This document shows, piece by piece, positions 42,755-50,782 of a stretch of DNA of 64,000 nt (position 1 is its first letter; every line of letters begins with the position of its first letter). The stretch covers positions 62,001 to 126,000 of the forward strand of contig CAJOFA010000003.1 in assembly GCA_905233985.1 (NCBI GenBank), given 5' to 3'. Origin of the DNA: an uncultured Prevotella sp. (lineage in GTDB: Bacteria > Bacteroidota > Bacteroidia > Bacteroidales > Bacteroidaceae). The translations under genes and the position numbers were made by a program. Below the pieces are notes generated by a model that did no database searches, was not told where the DNA came from, and saw only the letters and a list, made by a program, of their open reading frames with translations.

Positions 42755-44044
42755 ATGAAACATCTATTTTCAAGAACGGCAATCATCTTTCTGCTCGCCG
42801 GTTTGGTATGTGCTCAGGATGCACTGGCACAGGGAAGTCCCATTAAAAGGAGGGACACGAACAGTGGTAATACGACAACCGTGAACACCGGTGGTGGCGG
42901 TAATAAAAAGAAAGCAGAGAAGAAAAAGCCTACGCCAACGCCCCCCAAGAAAAAGGCAGACCCGATGTCAAAGGTGACTATCACCAAGCTGCAGATTGGT
43001 AATACAGACTACGATGGTGACATCATCGACGCCTTCGGAACGTCTATGTTTGCCGAAGACGTGAAATATGCTACCCCGAAACTGACCTATAATTGTCAGG
43101 CTGCAACGGGTGAGGTGACTATCTTCTCCAAGATTTACCGTCCCGACGGCTCTATGATGACTGGAAACTCGTCGCCCGACGATTACACGACGTCCGACGA
43201 CGCCGACTTTAACAAGGGTAACGGCAACACCATCACCTTCCCAGGTTGGGGTAACGCCGACGGTGGATCCTACTCCGAAGGCACCTACCGCTGGGAGTTG
43301 TGGTACAATAATAAGCGCATCTTCAGTACTAACTTCACACTGTTGGCCAAGCCAGAGCAACCGACCAACGAACTTGCCGGCTTTGAGTTTTACGGCACCA
43401 GCCGCGACTATGAAGATAACGCCAAAGCCCTGCCCTACATTACCGATGCCATCCGCGAATGGGGTGACGAAGGTTGCCGCACTGGTGCCATCACCGAGGA
43501 TGACCGTGGTGTTGCCATCACTGGCGACAATGGTTATGCCTACAGTGCCTCTGTGCCGCAGGGTATGGTGGACAAGCTGAAGGAGTACAACAAGGAAGGT
43601 CACCGCATCACCGATGTCACCGTCACCGATTCCGGCTGGTGGTGCATTGTCTGGGGCGAGAACGGCTACTGGGGACTGATGCCCGACAAGATGAAAGAGC
43701 TGATGAGTCAGTATAACAAAGACCGCGAGACCATTCTCTCCGTATCCATCTGCGAGAACGGCAACTTCGCCATCGTGACCAACAAGCATTTCTATGCCTC
43801 ACACGAGACCGACAACAGCAACTTGCAAAAGGCTCTTGACAAGTTTGGTCCTATCTACTCCGCCAGCATCACCAACAAGGGTATCGTTGTCTGCTGCGAG
43901 AACGGTGTGTACTATCAAAACATCCCAACCAACGTCGAGGAAGCCATCAAGGAGCAGAAGTTCCGTCCTCGTTTCGTGAAATATACCGACAGCGGTACAT
44001 ACCTGATTACCGACGGTGACAAGCGACGCTCTTGGTACATGTAA
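42755..44044 (+). CDS. Secreted hypothetical protein of the signalling cassette
   Basis: 429 aa. Signal peptide (MKHLFSRTAIIFLLAGLVCA...ALAQ), a Lys/Pro-rich linker (GGGNKKKAEKKKPTPTPPKK), a beta-rich domain (VTITKLQIGNTDYDGDII, LTYNCQAATGEVTIFSKIYRPDGS) and a C-terminal repeat region in which short units of the type VTDSGWWCIVWGENGYW recur. I do not recognise the family. It may be an extracytoplasmic ligand or partner of the following MORN kinase (22 bp). Confidence 0.75.
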   Translation: MKHLFSRTAIIFLLAGLVCAQDALAQGSPIKRRDTNSGNTTTVNTGGGGNKKKAEKKKPTPTPPKKKADPMSKVTITKLQIGNTDYDGDIIDAFGTSMFAEDVKYATPKLTYNCQAATGEVTIFSKIYRPDGSMMTGNSSPDDYTTSDDADFNKGNGNTITFPGWGNADGGSYSEGTYRWELWYNNKRIFSTNFTLLAKPEQPTNELAGFEFYGTSRDYEDNAKALPYITDAIREWGDEGCRTGAITEDDRGVAITGDNGYAYSASVPQGMVDKLKEYNKEGHRITDVTVTDSGWWCIVWGENGYWGLMPDKMKELMSQYNKDRETILSVSICENGNFAIVTNKHFYASHETDNSNLQKALDKFGPIYSASITNKGIVVCCENGVYYQNIPTNVEEAIKEQKFRPRFVKYTDSGTYLITDGDKRRSWYM

Positions 44045-44065
44045 AGAATTCAAACAAAGACAATC

Positions 44066-45709
44066 ATGGATAATATACAGAATGAGACAACCCTGAAGAT
44101 GGGAGCCACCCTGCAAGACGGGCGCTATACCATCGTCAAGGTATTGGGACAAGGTGGTTTCGGCATCACGTACCAAGCCATCACTAAAGAGAAAGTAACG
44201 GGTAACCTCGGCGTCATGGAAGTAGAGGTGCCCGTTGCCATCAAGGAGTTCTTCATGAAGGACACCTGCGTGCGAGAAAGCAATGACAATGTGTCAATCC
44301 CCTCAACGGGCAGCACCGCACAAGTGGAGAAATACCGTCAGAAGTTTGTCAAGGAGGCCCATAACCTCTCGCAACTCGACCATCCCAATATCGTACACGT
44401 AGCCGATGTGTTCGAAGAGAACAATACCGTTTACTATGTCATGCAGTTCCTGAAGGACGGTTCGCTGCGCAATTATATCAAGGCCAACGGTCCGCTCAAG
44501 GAGGAAGATGCGCTGAAATATACCATCGATATTGGTCGTGCCCTTGAGTACATGCATACGACGAAGCACATGTGCCACTATGACGTGAAGCCGGGCAACA
44601 TTCTGCTCAATGGTGGCAAAGCCATGCTCATCGACTTTGGCATCTCCAAGAACTACACCTCCGACGGTCGTGAGACCAGTGCCACCCCCGTAGGACTGAG
44701 CAAGGGCTTCGCTCCGCTGGAGCAGTTCCAGCAGTCGTTGCAGGACTTCTCCCCCGTCACTGACATCTACAGCCTCGGTGCCACACTCTATAGCCTACTG
44801 ACAGGCAAGGTACCGCCCGAAGCTTCTATTATCAACGAGGAAGGTCTGGGAGCTCGTCCGCAGCAGATTAGCGAGAACACATGGCGTGCCATTGTAGCAG
44901 CCATGCAGCCTCGCCGACGTGACCGTCCCCAGGAGATGAGCAGGTTCATCGGCTATCTGGACGGTAGCATCACCATTCCCATTACTGCCAACGAGTCGGA
45001 AGAGACAATGGTCATGGGTGAGGGCAACGACGTGTCAAGTAACTCACAACCCTCGACACCACCGCCTCCCCCCATCACCAGCCGTCCGCCGACGACATCG
45101 CGGCCTCCCATTACAAGCCAACCCCCTTCGTCAACCTCACGGCCAGGCATTGACACCTACAACACCGGAGGTATTACCACAGCACCGAAGAGCAGCAAGT
45201 TGCCACTTATCATCGGGGGCGTGGCAGCAGCATTGATAATCATTGTTATCGCAGTTGTAGCGTTTTTCGTCTATCCGAAACTGAAGGGTGGCGACAACAG
45301 CACCAATCCCGACAACACAGAGGCATCCGTATCAAGGAAAACCGTCACCGAAGAGCCTATCTACGGTGCCGACAATAGCGTTGCCTTCAAATATACGGGC
45401 GAGGTAAACGACAATAACAAACCTGACGGCAAGGGTGTTGCCAAATACACCGACAGCGTCAAAGACACCTATAAGGGTAAGTTCAAGAACGGCGTGCGCG
45501 TTGACGATAACGGCGAACTGACTTTCAAGAACGGTGACTCCTATAAGGGCACGTTCGTTGACGATCATTTCGGAGAAGGCACCTATACCATTGCCGAAGA
45601 CAAGAGTTACTTCGTAGGAACCTTCCAAGACTATAATCCGTACACCGGTGAATGGTACGACAAGACGGGCAGACTACTCTACAAGGTTATCAAAGGAGTA
45701 GATCAATAA
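44066..45709 (+). CDS. Hanks-type Ser/Thr protein kinase with extracytoplasmic MORN repeats
   Basis: 547 aa. Kinase about 20-290: VLGQGGFGITYQA (Gly loop), Lys in VAIKEFFMK, catalytic loop HYDVKPGNILL (non-RD, Tyr in place of Arg), LIDFGISKNY (DFG), APLEQFQQS. A Thr/Pro-rich linker (RPPTTSRPPITSQPP) leads to a membrane segment (about 378-400, LIIGGVAAALIIIVIAVVAFF) and MORN units (YTGEVNDNNKPDGKGVAKY, YKGTFVDDHFGEGTY). Same layout as the kinase at 15916. With the PP2C and FHA genes upstream this makes a full write/erase/read set. Confidence 0.93.
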   Translation: MDNIQNETTLKMGATLQDGRYTIVKVLGQGGFGITYQAITKEKVTGNLGVMEVEVPVAIKEFFMKDTCVRESNDNVSIPSTGSTAQVEKYRQKFVKEAHNLSQLDHPNIVHVADVFEENNTVYYVMQFLKDGSLRNYIKANGPLKEEDALKYTIDIGRALEYMHTTKHMCHYDVKPGNILLNGGKAMLIDFGISKNYTSDGRETSATPVGLSKGFAPLEQFQQSLQDFSPVTDIYSLGATLYSLLTGKVPPEASIINEEGLGARPQQISENTWRAIVAAMQPRRRDRPQEMSRFIGYLDGSITIPITANESEETMVMGEGNDVSSNSQPSTPPPPPITSRPPTTSRPPITSQPPSSTSRPGIDTYNTGGITTAPKSSKLPLIIGGVAAALIIIVIAVVAFFVYPKLKGGDNSTNPDNTEASVSRKTVTEEPIYGADNSVAFKYTGEVNDNNKPDGKGVAKYTDSVKDTYKGKFKNGVRVDDNGELTFKNGDSYKGTFVDDHFGEGTYTIAEDKSYFVGTFQDYNPYTGEWYDKTGRLLYKVIKGVDQ

Positions 45710-45719
45710 ACGGTACATA

Positions 45720-46196
45720 ATGGCCAGCCCATTTAAGATATTCTCTATTATGTTCACGGCGCGCCGTCCGAGCAAAGTGCTTGAGATGCGCGCCGTGAGC
45801 ATTCCTTTTTGGCTCCGCAAAGGCTACGATGCCGTCACCTTCTTCGGAACCATCATCACCAACGACAAGGCCGACGCCGACCGTTACAACCAGGCGCCCC
45901 ACCCTGTCAAATACCATGAAACCATCCACTTGCGTCAGGCACAGTCAACCCACAACTCATGGTTGTGCTTTTATTGGAAGTATATGATTTTCTGGTTTCA
46001 GGCGCGCCGTGCCAACCGCATTCTTCCTAATGCCGGTTATGAACTCAACCCCTTCGAGATGGAGGCTTATGCCAATATGTATAATCCTCACTACCTTGAG
46101 CGTTTCGGCGATGAAGGAGCCACCGGATGGAAACAGTATGAAGCCATGACACTCGCCCAGCGTTTCCGTGCTCGGCGCAAATATTCCCGCGACTGA
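45720..46196 (+). CDS. Hypothetical protein with HExxH motif
   Basis: 158 aa, 10 bp after the kinase. The segment VKYHETIHLRQAQ contains HETIH, an HExxH zincin signature, within a membrane-associated looking Trp-rich context (WLCFYWKYMIFWFQ), and downstream there is ELNPFEMEAYAN where a Glu ligand could lie. No signal peptide. A small metalloprotease is possible but unproven; the family is not known to me. Confidence 0.65.
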   Translation: MASPFKIFSIMFTARRPSKVLEMRAVSIPFWLRKGYDAVTFFGTIITNDKADADRYNQAPHPVKYHETIHLRQAQSTHNSWLCFYWKYMIFWFQARRANRILPNAGYELNPFEMEAYANMYNPHYLERFGDEGATGWKQYEAMTLAQRFRARRKYSRD

Positions 46197-46232
46197 GGTG
46201 AACATTGCAACCAAGTTGCAAAACCTTATGCG

Positions 46233-46240
46233 TACCTTTG
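46233..46240 (+). promoter_or_regulatory. -7 box of the P-type ATPase gene
   Basis: TACCTTTG, 29 bp before the start codon; no clear -33. Confidence 0.5.
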
Positions 46241-46268
46241 CACCGTGAAACTTAAGAAGCGTTGCAAT

Positions 46269-48311
46269 ATGACAGAAAAAAATCATCACAAGCAAGCATG
46301 TTGTTGTGAGCATGAGCATCATCATGAACACAACCACGAACATCATCATGAACACAACCACGAGCACAACCACGAGCATCATCATGGAGGAATGAAAGGC
46401 CAGTTGGTGCTTATTGCTGTGACGGCAGTATTGCTCGTTACCGCCATCATCATTGAGAAGAATTGTAACCTGACGATGTGGCAGCTGCTGCTCGTCTATC
46501 TCGTACCCTACTTACTCGTCGGCCATGAGACACTGAAGGAAGCTGCCGAGGGACTTGCACACGGCGAGGCTTTCAACGAGCACTTCCTCATGTCCGTCGC
46601 CACCATCGGCGCACTGGCCATCGGCTTTATGCCCGGGGCAGAGGCAGAGTTTGCAGAAGCTGTCTTCGTCATGCTCTTCTTCCAGGTGGGCGAACTCTTC
46701 GAGGGCTATGCGGAGGGCAAGAGCCGGCAGAGCATTGCACACCTCATGGACCTGCGTCCCGACATCGCCCATTTGGAAGAGGAGGACGTCAGCCCCGAAC
46801 AGGTGGCTGTCGGTTCTGTCATTATCATCCGTCCGGGCGAGAAGGTGCCACTTGACGGTGTCGTCATCTCAGGCACCACGAGTCTGAACACGGTGGCACT
46901 GACGGGTGAGAGCATGCCTAGAGACGTTGCAGAAGGCGACGAAGTCATCTCTGGCTGCGTCAATCTCTCGGGTGTCGTCCGTGTGAGAACCACCAAGACC
47001 TTCGGCGACAGCACCGCATCGAAAATCATCAGTCTCGTGGAAAGTGCTGGTGAGCATAAATCGCGTAGCGAGGCATTCATCACACGCTTTGCCCGTGTCT
47101 ATACTCCTATTGTAGTGCTGGCAGCGTTGCTATTGGCACTCATCCCACCGACATGGCTGTGTCTCGCCAACGGCACTCCCTTCATGGAAGCGCTTTACAC
47201 GTGGCTCCATCGTGCCCTCATATTCCTCGTCGTGTCGTGTCCCTGCGCGTTGGTAATCTCTGTGCCACTCACATTCTTTGGCGGCATCGGTGGAGCATCG
47301 CGGCGAGGCATTCTCGTCAAAGGTGCCAACTACCTCGACACGCTCGCAAGCCTTTCCACTGTCGTTTTCGATAAGACCGGCACACTCACTCACGGACAGT
47401 TTGCTGTCGTTGCTGTGCATCCCGACCAAATGGATGAACACCAATTGCTGCATCTGGCTGCCCATGTAGAGCACTATTCCACTCACCCCATCGGCGCTAC
47501 GCTGCGTAATGCGTTCCCCGACGAGGCCACAGACGGCTGCACCGTCAGGAACGTAGAGGAGATTGCCGGTCAAGGCATCCGTGCTACTGTCGTTGACCGT
47601 CAGGTGGCTGTTGGCAACACAAAACTGATGGATGCTGTCGGCGCCAAGTGGCACCCCTGTCACCACACGGGTACCATTATCCATGTAGCAATAAGTACCT
47701 CTCCCATCCCCTCCCAAGGAGAAGAAAAGCCTCAATTCACTTATGCCGGACACATTGTTATTAACGACCAGTTAAAGGACGATAGTGCTGAAGCCGTCAG
47801 TCAGCTCCGTCAGCTTGGTGTCAACAAGATTGTCATGCTCACAGGCGACCGCAAGGAGGTTGGCGAGCACGTGGCACATGAGCTGTCGCTCGATGCCTAT
47901 CACGCCGAACTAATGCCTGGCGATAAGGTACGATTGATGGACAAAGAACTCCAGAAGAATGCAGGTGGAAAAGTAGCGTTTGTCGGCGATGGCATCAACG
48001 ATGCTCCTGTACTGGCCCGTGCCGACGTGGGCATCGCTATGGGTGGATTGGGCAGCGATGCCGCTATAGAAGCTGCCGATGTGGTACTGATGGATGACCG
48101 TCCTTCGCACATAGCTACTGCCATACGCATTGCGCGCCGTACCCTGAGCATCGCACGTCAGAATGTGTGGTTTGCCATTGGTGTCAAGGTGGCTGTATTG
48201 ATTCTTGCTGCCTTCGGTCTCGCCGCTATGTGGCTTGCCGTCTTCGCCGACGTCGGCGTCACCGTCCTCGCCGTCCTCAATGCCATGCGTGCATTGAGGA
48301 CACAGGCATAG
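46269..48311 (+). CDS. Heavy-metal P1B-type ATPase with His-rich N-terminus
   Basis: 680 aa from ATG 46269. The N-terminus has a Cys triplet and about 18 His in (HEH)n repeats in place of an HMA domain. Transport core: VPLDGVVISGTTSLNTVAL with TGES, translocation motif SCPCALVIS (CPC), phosphorylation motif DKTGTLT, HPIGATLRNAFPD (His-Pro), GDGINDAPVLARADVG. CPC with no Cys-rich HMA and many His points to Zn/Cd/Pb export (ZntA/CadA type) rather than Cu. A loop TSPIPSQGEEKPQ (about 477-489) in the nucleotide-binding domain is encoded by a palindromic repeat (47696-47730). Confidence 0.92.
   Translation: MTEKNHHKQACCCEHEHHHEHNHEHHHEHNHEHNHEHHHGGMKGQLVLIAVTAVLLVTAIIIEKNCNLTMWQLLLVYLVPYLLVGHETLKEAAEGLAHGEAFNEHFLMSVATIGALAIGFMPGAEAEFAEAVFVMLFFQVGELFEGYAEGKSRQSIAHLMDLRPDIAHLEEEDVSPEQVAVGSVIIIRPGEKVPLDGVVISGTTSLNTVALTGESMPRDVAEGDEVISGCVNLSGVVRVRTTKTFGDSTASKIISLVESAGEHKSRSEAFITRFARVYTPIVVLAALLLALIPPTWLCLANGTPFMEALYTWLHRALIFLVVSCPCALVISVPLTFFGGIGGASRRGILVKGANYLDTLASLSTVVFDKTGTLTHGQFAVVAVHPDQMDEHQLLHLAAHVEHYSTHPIGATLRNAFPDEATDGCTVRNVEEIAGQGIRATVVDRQVAVGNTKLMDAVGAKWHPCHHTGTIIHVAISTSPIPSQGEEKPQFTYAGHIVINDQLKDDSAEAVSQLRQLGVNKIVMLTGDRKEVGEHVAHELSLDAYHAELMPGDKVRLMDKELQKNAGGKVAFVGDGINDAPVLARADVGIAMGGLGSDAAIEAADVVLMDDRPSHIATAIRIARRTLSIARQNVWFAIGVKVAVLILAAFGLAAMWLAVFADVGVTVLAVLNAMRALRTQA
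47696..47730. repeat. Palindromic repeat inside the P-type ATPase gene
   Basis: CCTCTCCCATCCCCTCCCAA followed by a short GGAG arm. The C-rich arm resembles that of the intergenic repeats; the G-rich arm is reduced. Confidence 0.45.
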
Positions 48312-48353
48312 TACGACTACGCTTGTACAAAAAGAAAAAAACAAGAGAAGGAA

Positions 48354-49157
48354 TTAGTTGTTAGGCAACGTAACAATCGTGGAGTCGGAGCTCTCAAGCA
48401 ACTGAGGAATAGTCATCTGATGGTGCTTCTGCATGTAGGTATTGACGGACTTCACCTCAGGACTGGTGAAGACCTCCTTCTTCAGCAAGTGGTTGACCAC
48501 CCATTGTATCTTCATCATGTGATTATGACGAAGCGTCATGGAACTGGTCTCGGGGAATGGGAACAGGCTGAGGATATAGAAACCGAGGCAGTCGGGCACA
48601 ATCATCTTACGCACCATCTGATGGCGCTCGCTCTCGGTATAGAACTTCTGATAGATAGGATAGTTCTCGCCCAGATACTTGTCCAGACAAATGCCCAGCG
48701 TGTTACCCGAGACGACGATGCTCTCCTTCAGCGTACCTATCTGTGCATAAATCATGGGCATCTCAAAGTCGGGCAGCGCGTCATTCAGTTCCTCGAACGC
48801 ATTGTTCAGCTCACGGCTCAGGTCGCTCATGTCGTCGTACTCACGTTCCACGTCAGCAATGATGGCACGCAGCACCGAGTCCTGATAGAGATGAAGGAAC
48901 TTTGTGTAGATGTCAGCATCGTTCACACGGCCGATTCTCAACAAATCCTCTATCAGCGTCCGCGTCTGCTCGGGATAACTCGTGTTCAACTGCTGCAAGG
49001 CAGCGCGGTCACCCGTCGTCAGATAGAGGGCCTGAATACGGTCATAGCGCTCCACCTCAATCCCCTTCGGCGGCTGTTCGTCGTTGGGTTTGAGGCGCCA
49101 TTCACATCCGATGCACAGCAGCATCGTCAGCAACAGAAAAGCATATACCTTACGCAC
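48354..49157 (-). CDS. GldB-like lipoprotein
   Basis: 267 aa from GTG 49157 (reading MRKVYAFLLLTMLLCIGCEW with lipobox CIGC). I choose GTG because the only upstream ATG lies in the promoter (-33/-7 at 49199-49230) and there is no ATG between. The body matches gliding-motility lipoprotein GldB: IEVERYDRIQALYL, IYAQIGTLKESIVVSGNTLGICLDKYLG. In non-gliding Bacteroidales GldB homologues persist without a known function. Confidence 0.82.
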   Translation of the reverse strand: MRKVYAFLLLTMLLCIGCEWRLKPNDEQPPKGIEVERYDRIQALYLTTGDRAALQQLNTSYPEQTRTLIEDLLRIGRVNDADIYTKFLHLYQDSVLRAIIADVEREYDDMSDLSRELNNAFEELNDALPDFEMPMIYAQIGTLKESIVVSGNTLGICLDKYLGENYPIYQKFYTESERHQMVRKMIVPDCLGFYILSLFPFPETSSMTLRHNHMMKIQWVVNHLLKKEVFTSPEVKSVNTYMQKHHQMTIPQLLESSDSTIVTLPNN

Positions 49158-49198
49158 GGCGCTTATTAATTTTAAATAGACGATGTTAAAATCGTCTG

Positions 49199-49230
49199 CA
49201 AAATTACTAAAAAATCTAATAAAAACCAAA
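49199..49230 (-). promoter_or_regulatory. Promoter of the gldB-like gene
   Basis: Minus strand TAATTTTG (49199-49206) and TTTG (49227-49230), spacer 20 bp. Its position forces the start codon to 49157. Confidence 0.6.
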
Positions 49231-49341
49231 TTTTAACCTAAAAAACTTAAATATAACGCTAATTTTTGTTTATCTATACACAAAAAACAAACCAAAAACG
49301 CATCAAACAAGAAGAAAGTTTACATAGAACACAAACACAGT

Positions 49342-49487
49342 TCGTGAATCATTCGATAGTTTCCCAAAAACAGTCCGACTATTTGGGACAGTTTGTCCGG
49401 ACCGTTCGGACAACTTGTCCGGATAGTGCGGACGACTTGTCCGGAGTATGCGGACAAAGTGTCCGGAGCACCCGGACAACTCAACCC
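49342..49487. repeat. 22-bp tandem array 3
   Basis: Units GGACAACTTGTCCGGATAG-like start at 49386, 49408, 49430, 49452 and 49474, with decayed units at 49342 and 49364: an exact 22-bp period. Units contain the palindrome TCCGGACAACTTGTCCGGA. It lies downstream of the FGE-fold gene, about 170 bp from its stop codon. Region 49231-49658 has no credible gene. Confidence 0.85.
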
Positions 49488-49506
49488 GTTCGTTTCCTCG
49501 GTAGAA

Positions 49507-49564
49507 GGGGACGGTTCTGCGTGATACCATTTTCGAAAAAAATTGGATCATCAGAACCGTCCCC
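49507..49564. repeat. 13-bp perfect inverted repeat
   Basis: GGGGACGGTTCTG (49507-49519) and CAGAACCGTCCCC (49552-49564) with 32 bp between. This arm sequence resembles REP/MITE-like palindromes I have seen described in other bacteria, but I cannot name an element. Confidence 0.65.
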
Positions 49565-49576
49565 GTGGTGCGTATG

Positions 49577-49629
49577 TTGTGCGTTGCTTGGGCTGGCCGA
49601 AGGCCTCAGCCCTTGGCTTACGCACAACG
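49577..49629. repeat. Long hairpin downstream of the FGE-fold gene
   Basis: GTTGTGCGT pairs with ACGCACAAC and inside TTGGGCTG pairs with CAGCCCTTGG-type sequence, loop GGCCGAAGGCC. It is a candidate terminator or the hairpin/cruciform often found after a DGR variable region. Confidence 0.6.
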
Positions 49630-49658
49630 TGTTTTTGTTTCTACTTTTTCTTTGGAAC

Positions 49659-50636
49659 TCAAAGGGCGAGCCTGAGTCCGACGTCGTAGTTGCGGAGCGC
49701 CGGCGAGCTGCCGTTGCGATCCGACACACGGCAGTCCCTGGCGTAGCTGTACCAGCAGCCCCCACGGTACACGCGATAGGAGCCCGAAGACGCACCATGA
49801 GGGTTCGTCTGGGCTCCAGAACTGTAACTTCCAAACCAGTCACTGCACCATTCATAGACGTTGCCAGCCATGTCGTATAAGCCCAACTCGTTCGCACGCT
49901 TTGTGCCTACGTCGTGCGTTGTCGAGCTGCTGTTGTCCGTGTACCAAGCCACGTCGCCAATGCTGTTGCTGCCGGCATACTTATAGCTGTTGGAGCGGTT
50001 GCCGCCGCGGGCGGCATACTCCCACTCAGCCTCAGTAGGCAGACGATAGTTCTTGCCTGTCAGCTGGTTCAGCTTCGTAATGAACTGCTGGCAGTCCTCC
50101 CAGCTCACTTGTTCTACTGGGCGCTTACTGCCCTTGAAGTTGGAAGGGTTGCTACCCATCACCGCCTGCCATAACTCCTGCGTCACTTCATACTTGCAGA
50201 GGTGGAACGAAGACAGCGTCACCTGATGAGTCGGTTTTTCATGATCCCAGGCATCCGAGCCCTGCTCGCTCGTGGCACCCATCGTGAACGTGCCGCCTTC
50301 CACATAGACCATGTTCGCCTCTAACTCACGAAACGGACGCATGCGTTCACGCTCTTCCGCTTCGCGTTTCTTACGCGCTTCTTCCTCACGCTGTCTCTGT
50401 GCGGCAGCTTCAGCTTCACGTTTCTTACGTGCTTCTTCGCGCTGTCGGCGAGCTGCAGCTTCTTGCTGCTGTTTCTTCTTGCGAGCCTCTGCTTCACGAG
50501 CCTCGCGAGCCTTACGCTCCCTCGGGGTTTCAATGTGACCCGCAGAACCAGTCCTGTCATTCTGGGCACAGGCATACGTCGCAGGCACCATCGTCAGCAC
50601 AAACGCTGCAAGAAGTATTTGAATGATTCGTTTCAT
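49659..50636 (-). CDS. Secreted FGE-sulfatase/SUMF1-fold protein with Lys/Glu-rich linker
   Basis: 325 aa. Signal peptide MKRIIQILLAAFVLTMVPAT, then a K/R/E/A-rich probable helix (about 35-100) like those of the WG-repeat proteins, then a complete FGE-sulfatase domain: MVYVEGGTFTMGATSEQGSDAW, HQVTLSSFHLCKYEVTQ, RPVEQVSWEDCQQFITKLN, YRLPTEAEWEYAARGG, YDMAGNVYEWCSDWFG. This C-type-lectin-like fold is a common target of diversity-generating retroelements, and the last 38 residues (RVYRGGCWYSYARDCR ...) have the pattern of a variable region. No reverse transcriptase lies in the window. A -7 box is at 50664-50671. Confidence 0.88.
   Translation of the reverse strand: MKRIIQILLAAFVLTMVPATYACAQNDRTGSAGHIETPRERKAREAREAEARKKKQQQEAAARRQREEARKKREAEAAAQRQREEEARKKREAEERERMRPFRELEANMVYVEGGTFTMGATSEQGSDAWDHEKPTHQVTLSSFHLCKYEVTQELWQAVMGSNPSNFKGSKRPVEQVSWEDCQQFITKLNQLTGKNYRLPTEAEWEYAARGGNRSNSYKYAGSNSIGDVAWYTDNSSSTTHDVGTKRANELGLYDMAGNVYEWCSDWFGSYSSGAQTNPHGASSGSYRVYRGGCWYSYARDCRVSDRNGSSPALRNYDVGLRLAL
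49662..49775 (-). other. Candidate DGR variable region (VR)
   Basis: The last 38 codons before the stop. At the positions where family members carry Asn or Ser, codons here are of type NNC: TGC, TAC, AGC, TAC, GAC, GGC, AGC, TAC, GAC, GTC, besides unchanged AAC. All of these arise from AAC or AGC by changing A only. Conserved frame residues (RGG, W, AR, CR, R, GLRLAL) lie between. This is what adenine mutagenesis of an AAC-rich template would yield. Confidence 0.65.
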
Positions 50637-50663
50637 ATTTTTTTGTTCTTATAGTTTATGCTG

Positions 50664-50671
50664 CAAAGATA
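50664..50671 (-). promoter_or_regulatory. -7 box of the FGE-fold gene
   Basis: TATCTTTG on the minus strand, 28 bp before ATG; -33 candidate CTTG at 50692-50695. Confidence 0.5.
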
Positions 50672-50767
50672 CGATTAAGCAAGCAGATATACAAGACTTT
50701 TCCCATAAAAAACAGGCCTTCATGCTAAAAAAAGGCGCAAAGCGTTCGTTATGTCAGGAAAAAGCAG

Positions 50768-50775
50768 TAAGTTTG
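50768..50775 (+). promoter_or_regulatory. -7 box of hemW
   Basis: TAAGTTTG, 7 bp before ATG 50783, which leaves practically no leader. TTCG at 50745-50748 is a weak -33. Confidence 0.45.
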
Positions 50776-50782
50776 CAGCTCA

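Noticed and set aside
42968..43789. 273-codon frame opposite the secreted cassette protein
   Set aside because: Antisense shadow; the plus-strand gene has a signal peptide and operon context.
49342..49564. DGR template repeat next to the FGE-fold gene
   Set aside because: No AAC-rich copy of the VR is present in this stretch or elsewhere in the window.
49266..49880. 204-codon plus-strand frame
   Set aside because: Runs through the 22-bp array and antisense to the FGE-fold gene; no recognisable protein.
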